24,161 nucleotides of DNA from a virus: IMG/VR virus record IMGVR_UViG_3300005935_000136, positions 1 through 24,161 of that record; one strand, 5' to 3'. Positions within the stretch are counted from its first letter, which is position 1; every line of letters begins with the position of its first letter. The notes under the pieces are model-generated. The model was not told the DNA's origin and did not search any database. It worked only from the letters and a program-made list of their open reading frames with translations. Shown here one piece after another: positions 1 to 7,124 of the stretch. The translations under genes and the position numbers were made by a program.

Positions 1-585
1 TCTTATTTAAAAGATGATCAGCGTGCTGATATGTTTATGAAATATATTGAGCATTTAAATGCTATGAAATTAAGAGGATTATTCGTACCTGAAAGAATGG
101 TATCACAGGATAGCGAAATGGGCGCAAAGGCGGTAGCAGACACACACCTTGACGTTTTCTTAATGGGTCTTGAGGGGTTAACAAAAGATATTATAGATCA
201 TTTTAATAGATATTTAGTTCCGCAATTAATTAAATATAATTTTGGAGATAATGCGCCTTTTGCTTATTTGGAAACAAGCGGATTAAGTACTGAGAGTAAA
301 AATTTATTAAAGCAAATTGTTATTAGTGTTATTAAAAAGGGTGATGGAAAAGTTCCTCTTGATATGGTTAAGGCTTTAGAAGAATTAGATCTTCCAATAG
401 GAAAGCCAGAAGATTTTCATAAGGATGAAGAAATCGTAGATCCAAATAAGCCAACTAGCGATAAAGAAGATAATGATAAAGTTGGTAAAGAGGGAGATGA
501 AGATGGCAAAATTAAAGCCGAAAAGATCGCTGACGATTTACGAAAAAACTGTAGACTTTCAGAGGTACGAAGACTTCTTGAATAA
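1..585 (+). CDS. Phage portal protein, C-terminal part (partial at window start)
   Basis: The reading frame is open from base 1, so this is the last 194 residues of a gene that starts outside the window. The first internal ATG (base 31) has no Shine-Dalgarno and should not be taken as the start. The section with AVADTHLDVFLMGLEGL followed by a region ending in LIKYNFG resembles the C-terminal part of portal proteins of the DUF935/Mu gp29 type, in which a loading helix is followed by a conserved Asn-Phe near the wing. Portals form the dodecameric ring at the capsid vertex through which DNA is pumped and to which the tail connector binds. The last 60 residues are very acidic and Lys/Asp/Glu-rich, probably disordered. 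The next gene is a minor head protein that overlaps this one by 83 bases, the usual order in Mu-like head modules. The family call rests on a short region plus gene order. Confidence 0.7.
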   Translation, partial: SYLKDDQRADMFMKYIEHLNAMKLRGLFVPERMVSQDSEMGAKAVADTHLDVFLMGLEGLTKDIIDHFNRYLVPQLIKYNFGDNAPFAYLETSGLSTESKNLLKQIVISVIKKGDGKVPLDMVKALEELDLPIGKPEDFHKDEEIVDPNKPTSDKEDNDKVGKEGDEDGKIKAEKIADDLRKNCRLSEVRRLLE

Positions 586-1438
586 TATGAATATGTTAGC
601 AGTTATAGAACTACGTGAAATCATTAGCAATCAACAAATAGTATATGCTGAGTCGATAAGAAAAATTTTAAAAACCGATAATAGCATATCAAAAAAAATT
701 AATAATATTAATTCATTAAAGGTAGGATTTCAAAAGCCTTTTGAATTAGCTATTAAAGATTATTTATATGTTGTATGTTTATTTTCTTTAAAACAAGTAT
801 CAAAAGAATTAGAAATGAGTAATCCAAAAAAATTATCTATTGAGCTTAGAAGTTGGATTAATGCGACAAGTCAAACGGTTACTGGAAAATATTTAACAGA
901 AACAAATCAATCAGTTACGTTGCCAGTAATTGATAATATTGGAAGGGGTTTATCTGATAATGAATTAGTGTATAGAGTTAATTTATTATTTGATGAAATT
1001 AAATTAAAAAAGCCAGATAAGATTATAGGTGGGATTGAGGGTAAGGGATTATTACGTGGAAGAAATTTAGCAGTACAAATATATAATAAAGATGTTAAGC
1101 TTGAAACTGAAGGATTTTCAGCAGATTTAATGGGTACTTTAAAACAAGAAAGGGTTGTTGCCGCACAATGGAGTGCTATATTGGATAAGCACGTATGCGA
1201 ATTATGTGCTTCATTGGACGGTAGAATCATTGATATAGATTCACCAGATTATGCATTTTATTCTCCAGGTGAAATACATTTAGGTTGCAGATGTCTTTGG
1301 GTTTATATTAGAAGTTCAGAACGTCCAGAAAATAGAAGGGTAGATTGGAAAGTACCAAAAACTACATTATTAAAAAAATATGCTAAACCAGATTTAAAGA
1401 AAAAGAGAGAAATTGAAATAGAAGATGAAGAAAAATAA
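503..1438 (+). CDS. Minor head / head morphogenesis protein (Mu F / SPP1 gp7 family)
   Basis: The predicted product has 311 residues. The ATG at 503 is preferred because AGGGAG lies six bases upstream (491-496). ATGs at 473 and 497 are in frame but poorly spaced from any ribosome site. The C-terminal third carries the Phage_Mu_F signature: a Trp before a metal-binding-like cluster C232-x2-C235, the LDGRI motif, then H259, C262 and C264 (HLGCRC). Proteins of this family (Mu gpF, SPP1 gp7) sit at or near the portal, are packaged in few copies, and are needed for head maturation or DNA delivery. The N-terminal two thirds are helical and lysine-rich without a recognised domain. The start lies inside the end of the portal frame, suggesting translational coupling. 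The family call is firm; the precise role is taken from the family. Confidence 0.85.
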   Translation: MAKLKPKRSLTIYEKTVDFQRYEDFLNNMNMLAVIELREIISNQQIVYAESIRKILKTDNSISKKINNINSLKVGFQKPFELAIKDYLYVVCLFSLKQVSKELEMSNPKKLSIELRSWINATSQTVTGKYLTETNQSVTLPVIDNIGRGLSDNELVYRVNLLFDEIKLKKPDKIIGGIEGKGLLRGRNLAVQIYNKDVKLETEGFSADLMGTLKQERVVAAQWSAILDKHVCELCASLDGRIIDIDSPDYAFYSPGEIHLGCRCLWVYIRSSERPENRRVDWKVPKTTLLKKYAKPDLKKKREIEIEDEEK

Positions 1439-1450
1439 AGGAGGAGTTAC

Positions 1451-3109
1451 ATGCCATATAGTAATATTGAAAGTATTCCAAAATCTTTAAAGACTGCCAA
1501 TTTAACTTTATTGCAGGCTAATGATTGGGCGCGATATTATGATGACGCGAAAAAATCAGGTGCTGGATCAGCGGCAGCTGTGGCATGGCAAGTTTTTAAG
1601 AAAAAATATTATAAATCAGGAAAACAATGGCGGAAGAAAAAAGCAGCTAGGGCAGAAAAATGTTTATTTAATCCAGTAATAAAGCTAAACACTATAAAGT
1701 TAAGGAAAATAAAAAGGGAGGATGTTATGGAAGAAGTAAAAGGTTATGAACTAGTTTATAGAGGCTCTTCAAAACCTACATCATTAGAGGATGTAGATGC
1801 TGAAGGAAAAGTATACGAAAAAGAATTAATTAGAGAGGGAGAATGGGCGCACCCGCAGAGAGCAAGTGTAAAATTAAAAATTACACTAGCAAGAATGAAA
1901 GAATGGGTAGCGAATTTTAATAAACAGTTATTTAAAGTTCCAGTTCCAAAACGCCATTCATTAGATCCCGAAGACAATAGGGGATGGGTTAAGAAATTAA
2001 TACTGCGAAAAAATGATGAAGGAAAGCATGTGCTTTTTGGGCATTTGGATATTACAAATGATAAAATGCAAAAATCAATTGATACTGGTGATATTCAAGA
2101 TGTTTCAGTATCTATTGGTGATTATAGAGATAACAAGGGCAAAAAGCACGGTGAGGCTTTACAGCATGTTGCGTTAACAGTTATACCGCATATTGATAGC
2201 CAAGCTGGATTTAGTCCTATTAATGCTGAGGGTTATATGTGCCTTGAAGAAGTAGGTTTTGAAAAAGAGAAAAAAGAAACAATCGATAATCAAGCACCAT
2301 CTGGAAGTGCGGAGAAAGAAAAAGAAGAAATTCAAGATGCGATTATTATAGCTAGAATGTTTCCAGAAGAGAAAAATTTTTATATTGTAGGTACTTATGA
2401 AACTAAAATTATTGCTCAGTATTTTGGCGGAGGTGCTGGTGAAACTGGTGAGCCAATTTCAGATAGGTATTTTGAAATTCCATATACAAAAGATTTAAAC
2501 GGAAATTATGTATTTGGCGATAAGGTGGAACTTGTTAAAGAATATTATTTTATAGAAAAGTCTTATGTTGAAAAACCTACTGTTGCTGCAGAAGGCGACA
2601 ATAATATAGTTGACAGTGACGAAAAAAACATACAAGAGGAGGCTGAAATGAAGGAGTTTGAAACATTAACGCAGAAACATGCGGAGCTGGAAAAGAAAAA
2701 AGTTGACCTGGAAACAAAGGTCGCGGAGATGGAGCCTAAGATTGTTGAGCTTGAAAAAGCAAAAACAGATCTTGAGGAAAGTAATAAAGTTATGAAAGAG
2801 AAACTTGACACGATTGATGCTGAAGCTAGGGTATCATTTGAAAAAGCAACTGATAGTAAAGTTGCTCAGTATGTTGAGGCTGGAAATATCCTCCCTGCAG
2901 AACAGGAAGATATAAAAGCTGTTCTTTTAGAGGGTGGTAAGTCAGCAGAAGTGCTGGAAAAAACTCTTAAAGATCGCAAAGCAATTGATCTTGAATCAAG
3001 AACGATTCAGGAATCTAAGAAGATTAAAAATGGTGGCGAGTTGACGCCTGAGCAAATTAAGGCTGAAGCTGATCGTATTTCAAAAGGAGATGCACCTATC
3101 AAAAGTTAA
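1451..3109 (+). CDS. ChaB-like domain + prohead protease + scaffold polyprotein
   Basis: This 552-residue protein starts at an ATG six bases after AGGAGG (1439-1444). Residues about 5-62 look like a ChaB domain (IPKSL, a central AVAWQVFKKKY, then a Trp). Residues about 93-250 resemble a Mu gpI-type prohead protease. H169 (in KRHSLD) and S219/S221 (in VSVSIGD) are candidate catalytic residues about 50 apart, followed by HVALTVIPH. Residues about 297-372 form a separate beta-rich block of unknown function. Residues 400-552 are a charged coiled coil typical of scaffolds. In this family the protease cuts the scaffold and itself during capsid maturation. Two in-frame internal ATGs (1727 and 2648) have excellent ribosome sites, so three nested products are likely. 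Position between the portal-associated protein and the capsid genes fits. The catalytic residues and the ChaB assignment are inferred from motifs, not proven. Confidence 0.75.
   Translation: MPYSNIESIPKSLKTANLTLLQANDWARYYDDAKKSGAGSAAAVAWQVFKKKYYKSGKQWRKKKAARAEKCLFNPVIKLNTIKLRKIKREDVMEEVKGYELVYRGSSKPTSLEDVDAEGKVYEKELIREGEWAHPQRASVKLKITLARMKEWVANFNKQLFKVPVPKRHSLDPEDNRGWVKKLILRKNDEGKHVLFGHLDITNDKMQKSIDTGDIQDVSVSIGDYRDNKGKKHGEALQHVALTVIPHIDSQAGFSPINAEGYMCLEEVGFEKEKKETIDNQAPSGSAEKEKEEIQDAIIIARMFPEEKNFYIVGTYETKIIAQYFGGGAGETGEPISDRYFEIPYTKDLNGNYVFGDKVELVKEYYFIEKSYVEKPTVAAEGDNNIVDSDEKNIQEEAEMKEFETLTQKHAELEKKKVDLETKVAEMEPKIVELEKAKTDLEESNKVMKEKLDTIDAEARVSFEKATDSKVAQYVEAGNILPAEQEDIKAVLLEGGKSAEVLEKTLKDRKAIDLESRTIQESKKIKNGGELTPEQIKAEADRISKGDAPIKS
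1715..1729 (+). promoter_or_regulatory. Internal ribosome site and in-frame ATG for the protease without the ChaB-like domain
   Basis: AGGGAGG at 1715-1721 is followed after five bases by an ATG at 1727, in frame with the gene starting at 1451 (Met93). The site falls in the lysine-rich linker between the ChaB-like domain and the protease domain, exactly where an independent protease start would be placed. Starting here would give a 460-residue protease-scaffold. It may be the original gene start, with the ChaB-like part added upstream. Confidence 0.55.
2648..3109 (+). CDS. Nested in-frame capsid scaffold protein (internal start)
   Basis: An ATG at 2648, in frame with the protease gene (its Met400), is preceded by AGGAGG at 2637-2642 with five-base spacing. 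The predicted product is 153 residues. It is rich in Glu and Lys with heptad-like Leu/Val spacing over its first 70 residues, and ends in a basic, probably capsid-binding tail. This matches the lambda C/Nu3 and Mu I/Z arrangement, in which a scaffold is made from an internal start inside the protease gene so that it outnumbers the protease. Codon use supports separate expression: of 13 leucine codons in this section ten are CTN and two TTA, whereas in the protease section before it TTA dominates. The scaffold would be incorporated inside the procapsid and then degraded. Confidence 0.65.
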   Translation: MKEFETLTQKHAELEKKKVDLETKVAEMEPKIVELEKAKTDLEESNKVMKEKLDTIDAEARVSFEKATDSKVAQYVEAGNILPAEQEDIKAVLLEGGKSAEVLEKTLKDRKAIDLESRTIQESKKIKNGGELTPEQIKAEADRISKGDAPIKS

Positions 3110-3150
3110 CTGATTATAGTTAATAATTTATTTTAAGGAGGAAATGTATA

Positions 3151-3531
3151 ATGAGTTATCCAGGTTATGGATCGACGTTGACAAATGACCCTACAGCAAT
3201 TCTTGCTTCTAGTTATGGTTATATTGTAATAAATGTAACTATTAAATCAGGTGAGGGTGAACTTGAAAAGGGTCAGGTGTTGGGTATTGAAACTGCATCT
3301 GCTAAATACGTTAAGTACGACGACACTGCTATTGACGGTAGTGCTGTTGCAAAGGCTATTCTTGCAGATAAAGTTGATGCTAGCTCTAGTGATGTTCTTG
3401 TAGCTGCCTATATTCGCGGTGCGTTTGTCCAGAGTAGTTTGACGGATTACGACGCAGCTGCGTTAGCCGACCTTAATGGTCGACTTGTCGGAGCAGAAGG
3501 TGGGGCAACCACTGATATAGTTCTTATATAA
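3151..3531 (+). CDS. Head decoration protein, copy 1 (lambda gpD-like)
   Basis: This 126-residue protein starts at an ATG after AAGGAGG with eight-to-nine-base spacing. It shows the features of the lambda head decoration family: a segment GQVLGIETASAKYVKYDD, then DGSAVAKAIL and a DKVDASS stretch, and a C-terminal beta strand preceded by LNGRLVGAEGG. Such proteins trim the surface of the expanded capsid at the local three-fold positions and stabilise it against internal DNA pressure. It lies between the scaffold and the major capsid gene and is followed after 34 bases by a close paralogue. Codons are enriched in GCT, GTT and CTT relative to the tail genes, consistent with high expression. Assignment to this family is well supported by sequence pattern and position. 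Confidence 0.85.
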   Translation: MSYPGYGSTLTNDPTAILASSYGYIVINVTIKSGEGELEKGQVLGIETASAKYVKYDDTAIDGSAVAKAILADKVDASSSDVLVAAYIRGAFVQSSLTDYDAAALADLNGRLVGAEGGATTDIVLI

Positions 3532-3565
3532 TTTTTTATATAATTTATTTTAAAGGAGGAAGTAA

Positions 3566-3949
3566 ATGAGTAATTATCCAGGATATGGAACAACGCTAAC
3601 AAATGATCCTACGGCAATACTTGCTTCTGGTCATGGTTACATTGTTATTAATGTAACTATTAAATCAGGAGAAGGCGAGCTTGAAAAAGGTCAGGTGTTG
3701 GGAGTTGAAACTGCATCTACTAAATATGTTAAGTATGATTCAGGCGCTGGTGATGGTAGTGAAGTTGCAAAAGCAATTTTAGCAGATAAAGTTGATGCAA
3801 GTTCTAGCGATATTCTTGTCGCTGCTTATATACGCGGTGCATTTGTGAAAAGCAAACTTGCTGATTATGATGCTGCTGCGTTAGTTGATCTTAATGGTCG
3901 GCTTATTGGAATTGAAGGTGGAGCAGATACTGATATAGTTCTTATATAA
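3566..3949 (+). CDS. Head decoration protein, copy 2 (paralogue of the upstream gene)
   Basis: This 127-residue protein aligns with the gene at 3151-3531 along its whole length, with one extra Asn at position 3 and 17 substitutions in 126 aligned positions (about 86% identity by hand count). The substitutions cluster in the loop after KYVKYD, around residues 91-95, and near the C-terminus. The core GQVLG, AKAILADKVDASS and AAYIRGAFV segments are unchanged. The leader is also duplicated: both copies are preceded by an ATAATTTATTTTAA-type stretch and AGGAGG. It is presumably a second capsid decoration subunit, either mixed with copy 1 on the same shell or displaying a different surface loop. 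Many synonymous differences show the duplication is not very recent. Confidence 0.85.
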   Translation: MSNYPGYGTTLTNDPTAILASGHGYIVINVTIKSGEGELEKGQVLGVETASTKYVKYDSGAGDGSEVAKAILADKVDASSSDILVAAYIRGAFVKSKLADYDAAALVDLNGRLIGIEGGADTDIVLI

Positions 3950-4029
3950 TTTAAGAATTAAATATTTTAAAATGAAATATTTTTATTTATAAATTTGTGG
4001 TGGTAGAAATTCTATGGGAGGTAATTAAA

Positions 4030-5004
4030 ATGGGATATGGAGAGCTTTCAATACTTCAGCATCAAATTATGACTGAAGTGGTCAAAAAGTTTCCGACGCC
4101 TCAGTTTATTGGTAAAACAATGTTTCCTGAAAAACCAATAGATACCGACACTGCAAAGTGGGATGAGACGCACCAGAATCGGGATATGGCTGACTATGTA
4201 GTGCCTGACGGCGAGGGTAATGTTGTCGCTAGACTTGGGGTTATTCAGCGCTCAAGTACGGTAGCTTGTTTAAAAGAAAAGAAACAGTTGAAAGGTTCTA
4301 CTATGGCTTGGTTGAGAAAGCCAGGAACTGATCATGTTCAGTATGCAGAACAGGCGGTTAAGGATGAGCTGGCTGATCTTGATAGTAGACTTGAATTTCG
4401 GAGAGAGTGGGCTAGATGGTCTGCGCTTACTGGAACTTTAACTATTGATCAGACAAAGGTGAAGTTTACGGTTGACTATGGTATTGATGCAACTCACAAA
4501 CCAACAGTTGGAACAGCTTGGAGTGATGTTAGTTGCGATATCATCGGCGACTTGACTACCTGGAAACAGTTAATCCAGCAGGATAGTGGTGAGCAGGCAA
4601 CAACTGTTTATTGCAACACCATTGTTATGAACTACTTAGTTAAAAATACAGGGATTAAATCCCTGATGGGTGAGCAGCTTAAAACCCAGATCTTGCAGAG
4701 TGGTTATATTACTCGTGTTATAGGTCTTAATTTTGTAGTGTATGATGCAGGTTATGTGCCAGCGTCAACGGATACTTTTACGAAGTTCGTTGATGATGCA
4801 CATGTGTTTATGGTGACTAGCTCTATTTTTGCAGAAGAGCAGTTAGCACCTTCAACTGATCCGAAATCAAGTTACAGACCTGGAAAGTTTAGTAAGTCAT
4901 GGCAGGAAGATGATCCAGCTGGAATTTGGGTACTGGTTGAATTAAATAGTTTGCCAGTAATTAAGAAAGTTGAAAACATTGTATATGCAGACATTACCCC
5001 GTAA
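4030..5004 (+). CDS. Major capsid protein (HK97-fold, gpE-like)
   Basis: The predicted product has 324 residues. The ATG at 4030 is preceded by GGGAGGT (4016-4022) seven bases upstream and is chosen over an in-frame GTG at 3997. The content fits the major capsid protein E group: an N-terminal helix, a beta strand with PIDTDTAKWDE, a Trp-rich long helix region (RREWARWSALTG), a middle section with a WSDVSCDIIGDLTTWKQ strand-helix, and a C-terminal strand VIKKVENIVYADITP. It directly follows the protease/scaffold and decoration genes, where the capsid gene is expected, and it is the largest product there lacking other domains. Leucine codons are mainly CTT/CTG/TTG instead of TTA, a sign of strong translation. 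Hundreds of copies would form the icosahedral shell. A strong hairpin follows at once. Confidence 0.8.
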   Translation: MGYGELSILQHQIMTEVVKKFPTPQFIGKTMFPEKPIDTDTAKWDETHQNRDMADYVVPDGEGNVVARLGVIQRSSTVACLKEKKQLKGSTMAWLRKPGTDHVQYAEQAVKDELADLDSRLEFRREWARWSALTGTLTIDQTKVKFTVDYGIDATHKPTVGTAWSDVSCDIIGDLTTWKQLIQQDSGEQATTVYCNTIVMNYLVKNTGIKSLMGEQLKTQILQSGYITRVIGLNFVVYDAGYVPASTDTFTKFVDDAHVFMVTSSIFAEEQLAPSTDPKSSYRPGKFSKSWQEDDPAGIWVLVELNSLPVIKKVENIVYADITP

Positions 5005-5018
5005 GGAGTAGTTAATAT

Positions 5019-5060
5019 ATGAGTGGGGAAATTGGCTATATGCCAACTTCCCCACTATAA
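5019..5060 (+). CDS. Possible 13-residue mini-ORF overlapping the post-capsid hairpin
   Basis: AAGGAG at 5003-5008, which overlaps the capsid stop codon, is followed after ten bases by an ATG at 5019 and a 13-codon frame (MSGEIGYMPTSPL) ending in TAA at 5058-5060. The frame exactly spans the hairpin at 5022-5056, so a translating ribosome would melt it. This could be chance. If translated it would couple capsid translation to read-through into the connector genes. No homologue is recognised. Confidence 0.2.
   Translation: MSGEIGYMPTSPL
5022..5056 (+). terminator. Strong hairpin after the major capsid gene (terminator or mRNA 3' stabiliser)
   Basis: AGTGGGGAAATTGGC and GCCAACTTCCCCACT form a 15-bp stem with a single A-C mismatch and a five-base TATAT loop. 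The downstream sequence ATAATCTTTTATT is only weakly U-rich, so termination may be partial. Placement directly after the most abundant structural gene fits a partial terminator or a structure that protects the capsid mRNA end. Confidence 0.6.
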
Positions 5061-5126
5061 TCTTTTATTATGTGTCAAGATAATAATTAATAGTTGTCTT
5101 AACTGATAATAAAATAGGAGGATACA

Positions 5127-6086
5127 ATGCTGTGTACAATAGAAGATTTAAAGCGGATATTAGAAACACAGAAAAATAATATTACAATTGGTGAGGACGA
5201 AGATGATTCAACTACAGAAGCTAATGCAGAGCAAAGTATTAGAGAGGCAGATGTAACTATACAGGGATATTTAACAGGGGTTTATAAATTTCCATTGAGG
5301 AATAGAATATTGTTAAATACTACTGGACTTTCAGCAACGAAAAGTTTGGTTTATCAACCAGAAACGCCAAGACAGTTAGCAATAGTGGTTAGTGGCGATG
5401 GCACAATGTCAGATAATAATACAATAGTTATTAGAGGTACAGATCATAATGGAACAGCATTATATGAGGGAATTAAGGTTACTAAGTCAGGATCTTATGT
5501 AACTGCAAATTATTTTAAATCAGTTAATGAAGATGGGATTGAAATTGGCAGCGCATTTTTAGCACTTACTGATGCATCTATTACTGTATTAAGTTACGAT
5601 ATATTAAATTATATAGCTCAAAGATTAGCGAGTTATAATTTGTATAGAGATGTATTTTCTGCAAACGCGCCAAATGAAACGCCAGATACTGTAACCACGT
5701 GGAAAGATCAGGCTGAGGGCTATTTACAAAAAATTAAAGATAAAATGTTTTCGTTAGATACGCAGGTCGCGCCAGATGATATACCAATTTTAGAAAGACC
5801 AGTATATAATATTCCAACCAAATTTTTTGAATATAGAGGTGTTGCTGGATTGGAGAGGCTTGAAGATGCTAGTTATCAAGATTATGATGGAGATCATCCG
5901 CATAGTATAGATAGTGAGGGTTCTTCAGGATTATCATTGAGTATAGAACAAAGCGTTATTATTCCTCCAGATACATGGACAACTGGATCAAGACCAGCTG
6001 CACCTTATGTTGGTCAAGCAGGAATTAATACTGAAACTGGACAGTTTGAAGGATGGAACGGGACGGCGTGGGTGTTGTTAGGTTAA
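5127..6086 (+). CDS. Head-tail connector, DUF1320 / Mu gp36-like, with extra domains
   Basis: This 319-residue protein starts after AGGAGG (5116-5121). The N-terminus (MLCTIEDLKRIL, then a region with EQSIREADVTIQGYLTGVYKFPL) and residues 155-210 (ILNYIAQRLASYNLY followed by a Trp-containing helix) are the two halves of the DUF1320 adaptor fold seen in Mu gp36. Between them, residues about 69-150, lies an inserted Ser/Thr/Asn/Gly-rich beta domain. Residues about 278-319 form another add-on (RPAAPYVGQAGINTETGQ, then WNGTAWV), a motif common at the ends of virion surface proteins. Typical family members are near 140 residues, so this one is more than twice the usual length. It probably forms a ring below the portal, as the gene order capsid - DUF1320 - gpG - terminator implies. 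The added domains may be exposed on the neck. Confidence 0.75.
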   Translation: MLCTIEDLKRILETQKNNITIGEDEDDSTTEANAEQSIREADVTIQGYLTGVYKFPLRNRILLNTTGLSATKSLVYQPETPRQLAIVVSGDGTMSDNNTIVIRGTDHNGTALYEGIKVTKSGSYVTANYFKSVNEDGIEIGSAFLALTDASITVLSYDILNYIAQRLASYNLYRDVFSANAPNETPDTVTTWKDQAEGYLQKIKDKMFSLDTQVAPDDIPILERPVYNIPTKFFEYRGVAGLERLEDASYQDYDGDHPHSIDSEGSSGLSLSIEQSVIIPPDTWTTGSRPAAPYVGQAGINTETGQFEGWNGTAWVLLG

Positions 6087-6095
6087 GGAGAAATT

Positions 6096-6623
6096 ATGGA
6101 ATCATTACAACTTTCATTTGATATAGATCATAAAAGTTTTGCAGAGATGGACAGATTTTTTATGGTATCTGGTGAAATATTACAACATTTAAAACCAATG
6201 TTTGAAAAATTTGTTCCAACTATAAGAAAGGAAGTTAAGGATCAATTTAAGGCAGAGGGAAATCCTAAATGGAAAGCTTTAAAGGCTAGTTACTTGGCAT
6301 CTCAAACAAAAATGCAAAGCAAATTTCCGATGTCTATTTTAAAACTATCTGGAAAAATGTGGAGAGCTGCAACAAGTAGCACAGCTAGAGGAAATATTAC
6401 ATCTGTTACAAATGATGGTGTAACTTATGGAATAAAATTATCTGTTATACCATATGCACAGTTACATAATTTAGGAGGTAAAGTATCAGGACGTGGTAAA
6501 GGGTATCATATGCCTAAAAGAGAATATCTAAAATTAACTAAAGACGGCGTAAGAAGAATAGTACAAAAAGCTCATCGGTTTATTCGTTCTGAAATGAGGA
6601 CTGGAAACGTAAAATTTGAATAG
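6096..6623 (+). CDS. Virion morphogenesis protein (Mu gpG / tail completion family)
   Basis: This 175-residue basic protein starts after AAGGAG nine bases downstream of the connector stop. It has the gpG-family pattern: an N-terminal helix, QFKAEGNPKWKALKASYLA, then SILKLSGKMWRAATSS, a strand-turn with VTYGIKL, the conserved PYAQLHNLGG and a C-terminal MPKREYLKLTKDGVRR. In Mu this protein is needed to join heads and tails, and in other phages the equivalent acts as a head-closure or tail-completion factor at the neck. Position between the DUF1320 connector and the tail terminator agrees. The family is well supported; whether it acts at the head or tail side of the neck cannot be told from sequence. 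Confidence 0.8.
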   Translation: MESLQLSFDIDHKSFAEMDRFFMVSGEILQHLKPMFEKFVPTIRKEVKDQFKAEGNPKWKALKASYLASQTKMQSKFPMSILKLSGKMWRAATSSTARGNITSVTNDGVTYGIKLSVIPYAQLHNLGGKVSGRGKGYHMPKREYLKLTKDGVRRIVQKAHRFIRSEMRTGNVKFE

Positions 6624-6632
6624 GGAGGAAGG

Positions 6633-7100
6633 ATGGCTACAATTGATAGAGGCGAAGATTATATTTATGATGATTTTATTGATAATATTGTTGCTCTATT
6701 AGAAGATAATAAAACACATCTTGGATTAAATTTTATTGGTACTTCTAAGGAATGGTTATCGCCAAAATTTCCCTCAGTATATGTAATATTTGATAACGCA
6801 GAAGAAAGATTTGTTGTATGTCCAAATGTTAAGAATATTGGTATGACTGCTATATTACATTATTATCATAAAAATTTAAAAGCTACAGTAAGAAAAGATG
6901 AAATAGATGAAGCCTTAGGAAAAATTGCTACTATTTTAAGAAAGAATCATAGTTGCAACGGATTTTTAAATACTCCTGAGGGGTTGTCAATTCAAAGAGT
7001 TGACGCGCTTGGAGAATTAAGAGGGGAAATGGGCGGAGTTGGTGATGGCATTATAGAGTTAGTAGGAATAAAAAGGATTAGAGTTAGCGGAATAATATAA
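6633..7100 (+). CDS. Probable tail terminator protein
   Basis: This 155-residue protein starts four bases after GGGAGG. It has the size and layout of minor tail / tail terminator proteins of siphoviruses: an N-terminal helix (DDFIDNIVALLED), a beta strand with FPSVYVIFDNAEERFV, a central strand (IGMTAILHYYHKN), a helix (DEIDEALGKIATILRKN) and a final strand pair (GIIELVGIKRIRVSG). The terminator ring stops tail tube polymerisation when the tube reaches the length set by the tape measure, and it forms the joining surface for the head. The gene lies directly upstream of the tail tube gene, the standard location. No single invariant motif is available, so the call rests on predicted fold, length and order. 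Confidence 0.6.
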   Translation: MATIDRGEDYIYDDFIDNIVALLEDNKTHLGLNFIGTSKEWLSPKFPSVYVIFDNAEERFVVCPNVKNIGMTAILHYYHKNLKATVRKDEIDEALGKIATILRKNHSCNGFLNTPEGLSIQRVDALGELRGEMGGVGDGIIELVGIKRIRVSGII

Positions 7101-7124
7101 AAATAAAATTGGAGGTGAAAGAAA

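Larger units (their letters stand above)
3119..3949 (+). repeat. Tandem gene duplication of the decoration protein with its leader
   Basis: Two direct repeats of about 415 bases, each made of an AT-rich leader, AGGAGG ribosome site and decoration gene, stand head to tail. Protein identity is about 86%, but third codon positions differ often, so the repeat is old enough to be stable. Both frames are intact, which argues that both copies are kept by selection. Confidence 0.85.

Noticed and set aside
907-1230. 107-codon minus-strand frame over the minor head gene
   Set aside because: Antisense shadow of a conserved gene without a start signal.
3960-3982. AAATATTT - TAAAATG - AAATATTT hairpin before the capsid gene
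   Set aside because: The stem contains only A-T pairs, so it is weak, and such self-complementary stretches are expected by chance in DNA this AT-rich.
5094-5116. TTGTCT upstream of the DUF1320 gene as a promoter -35
   Set aside because: No acceptable -10 hexamer lies 16-18 bases downstream; GATAAT at 5105 is only five bases away.
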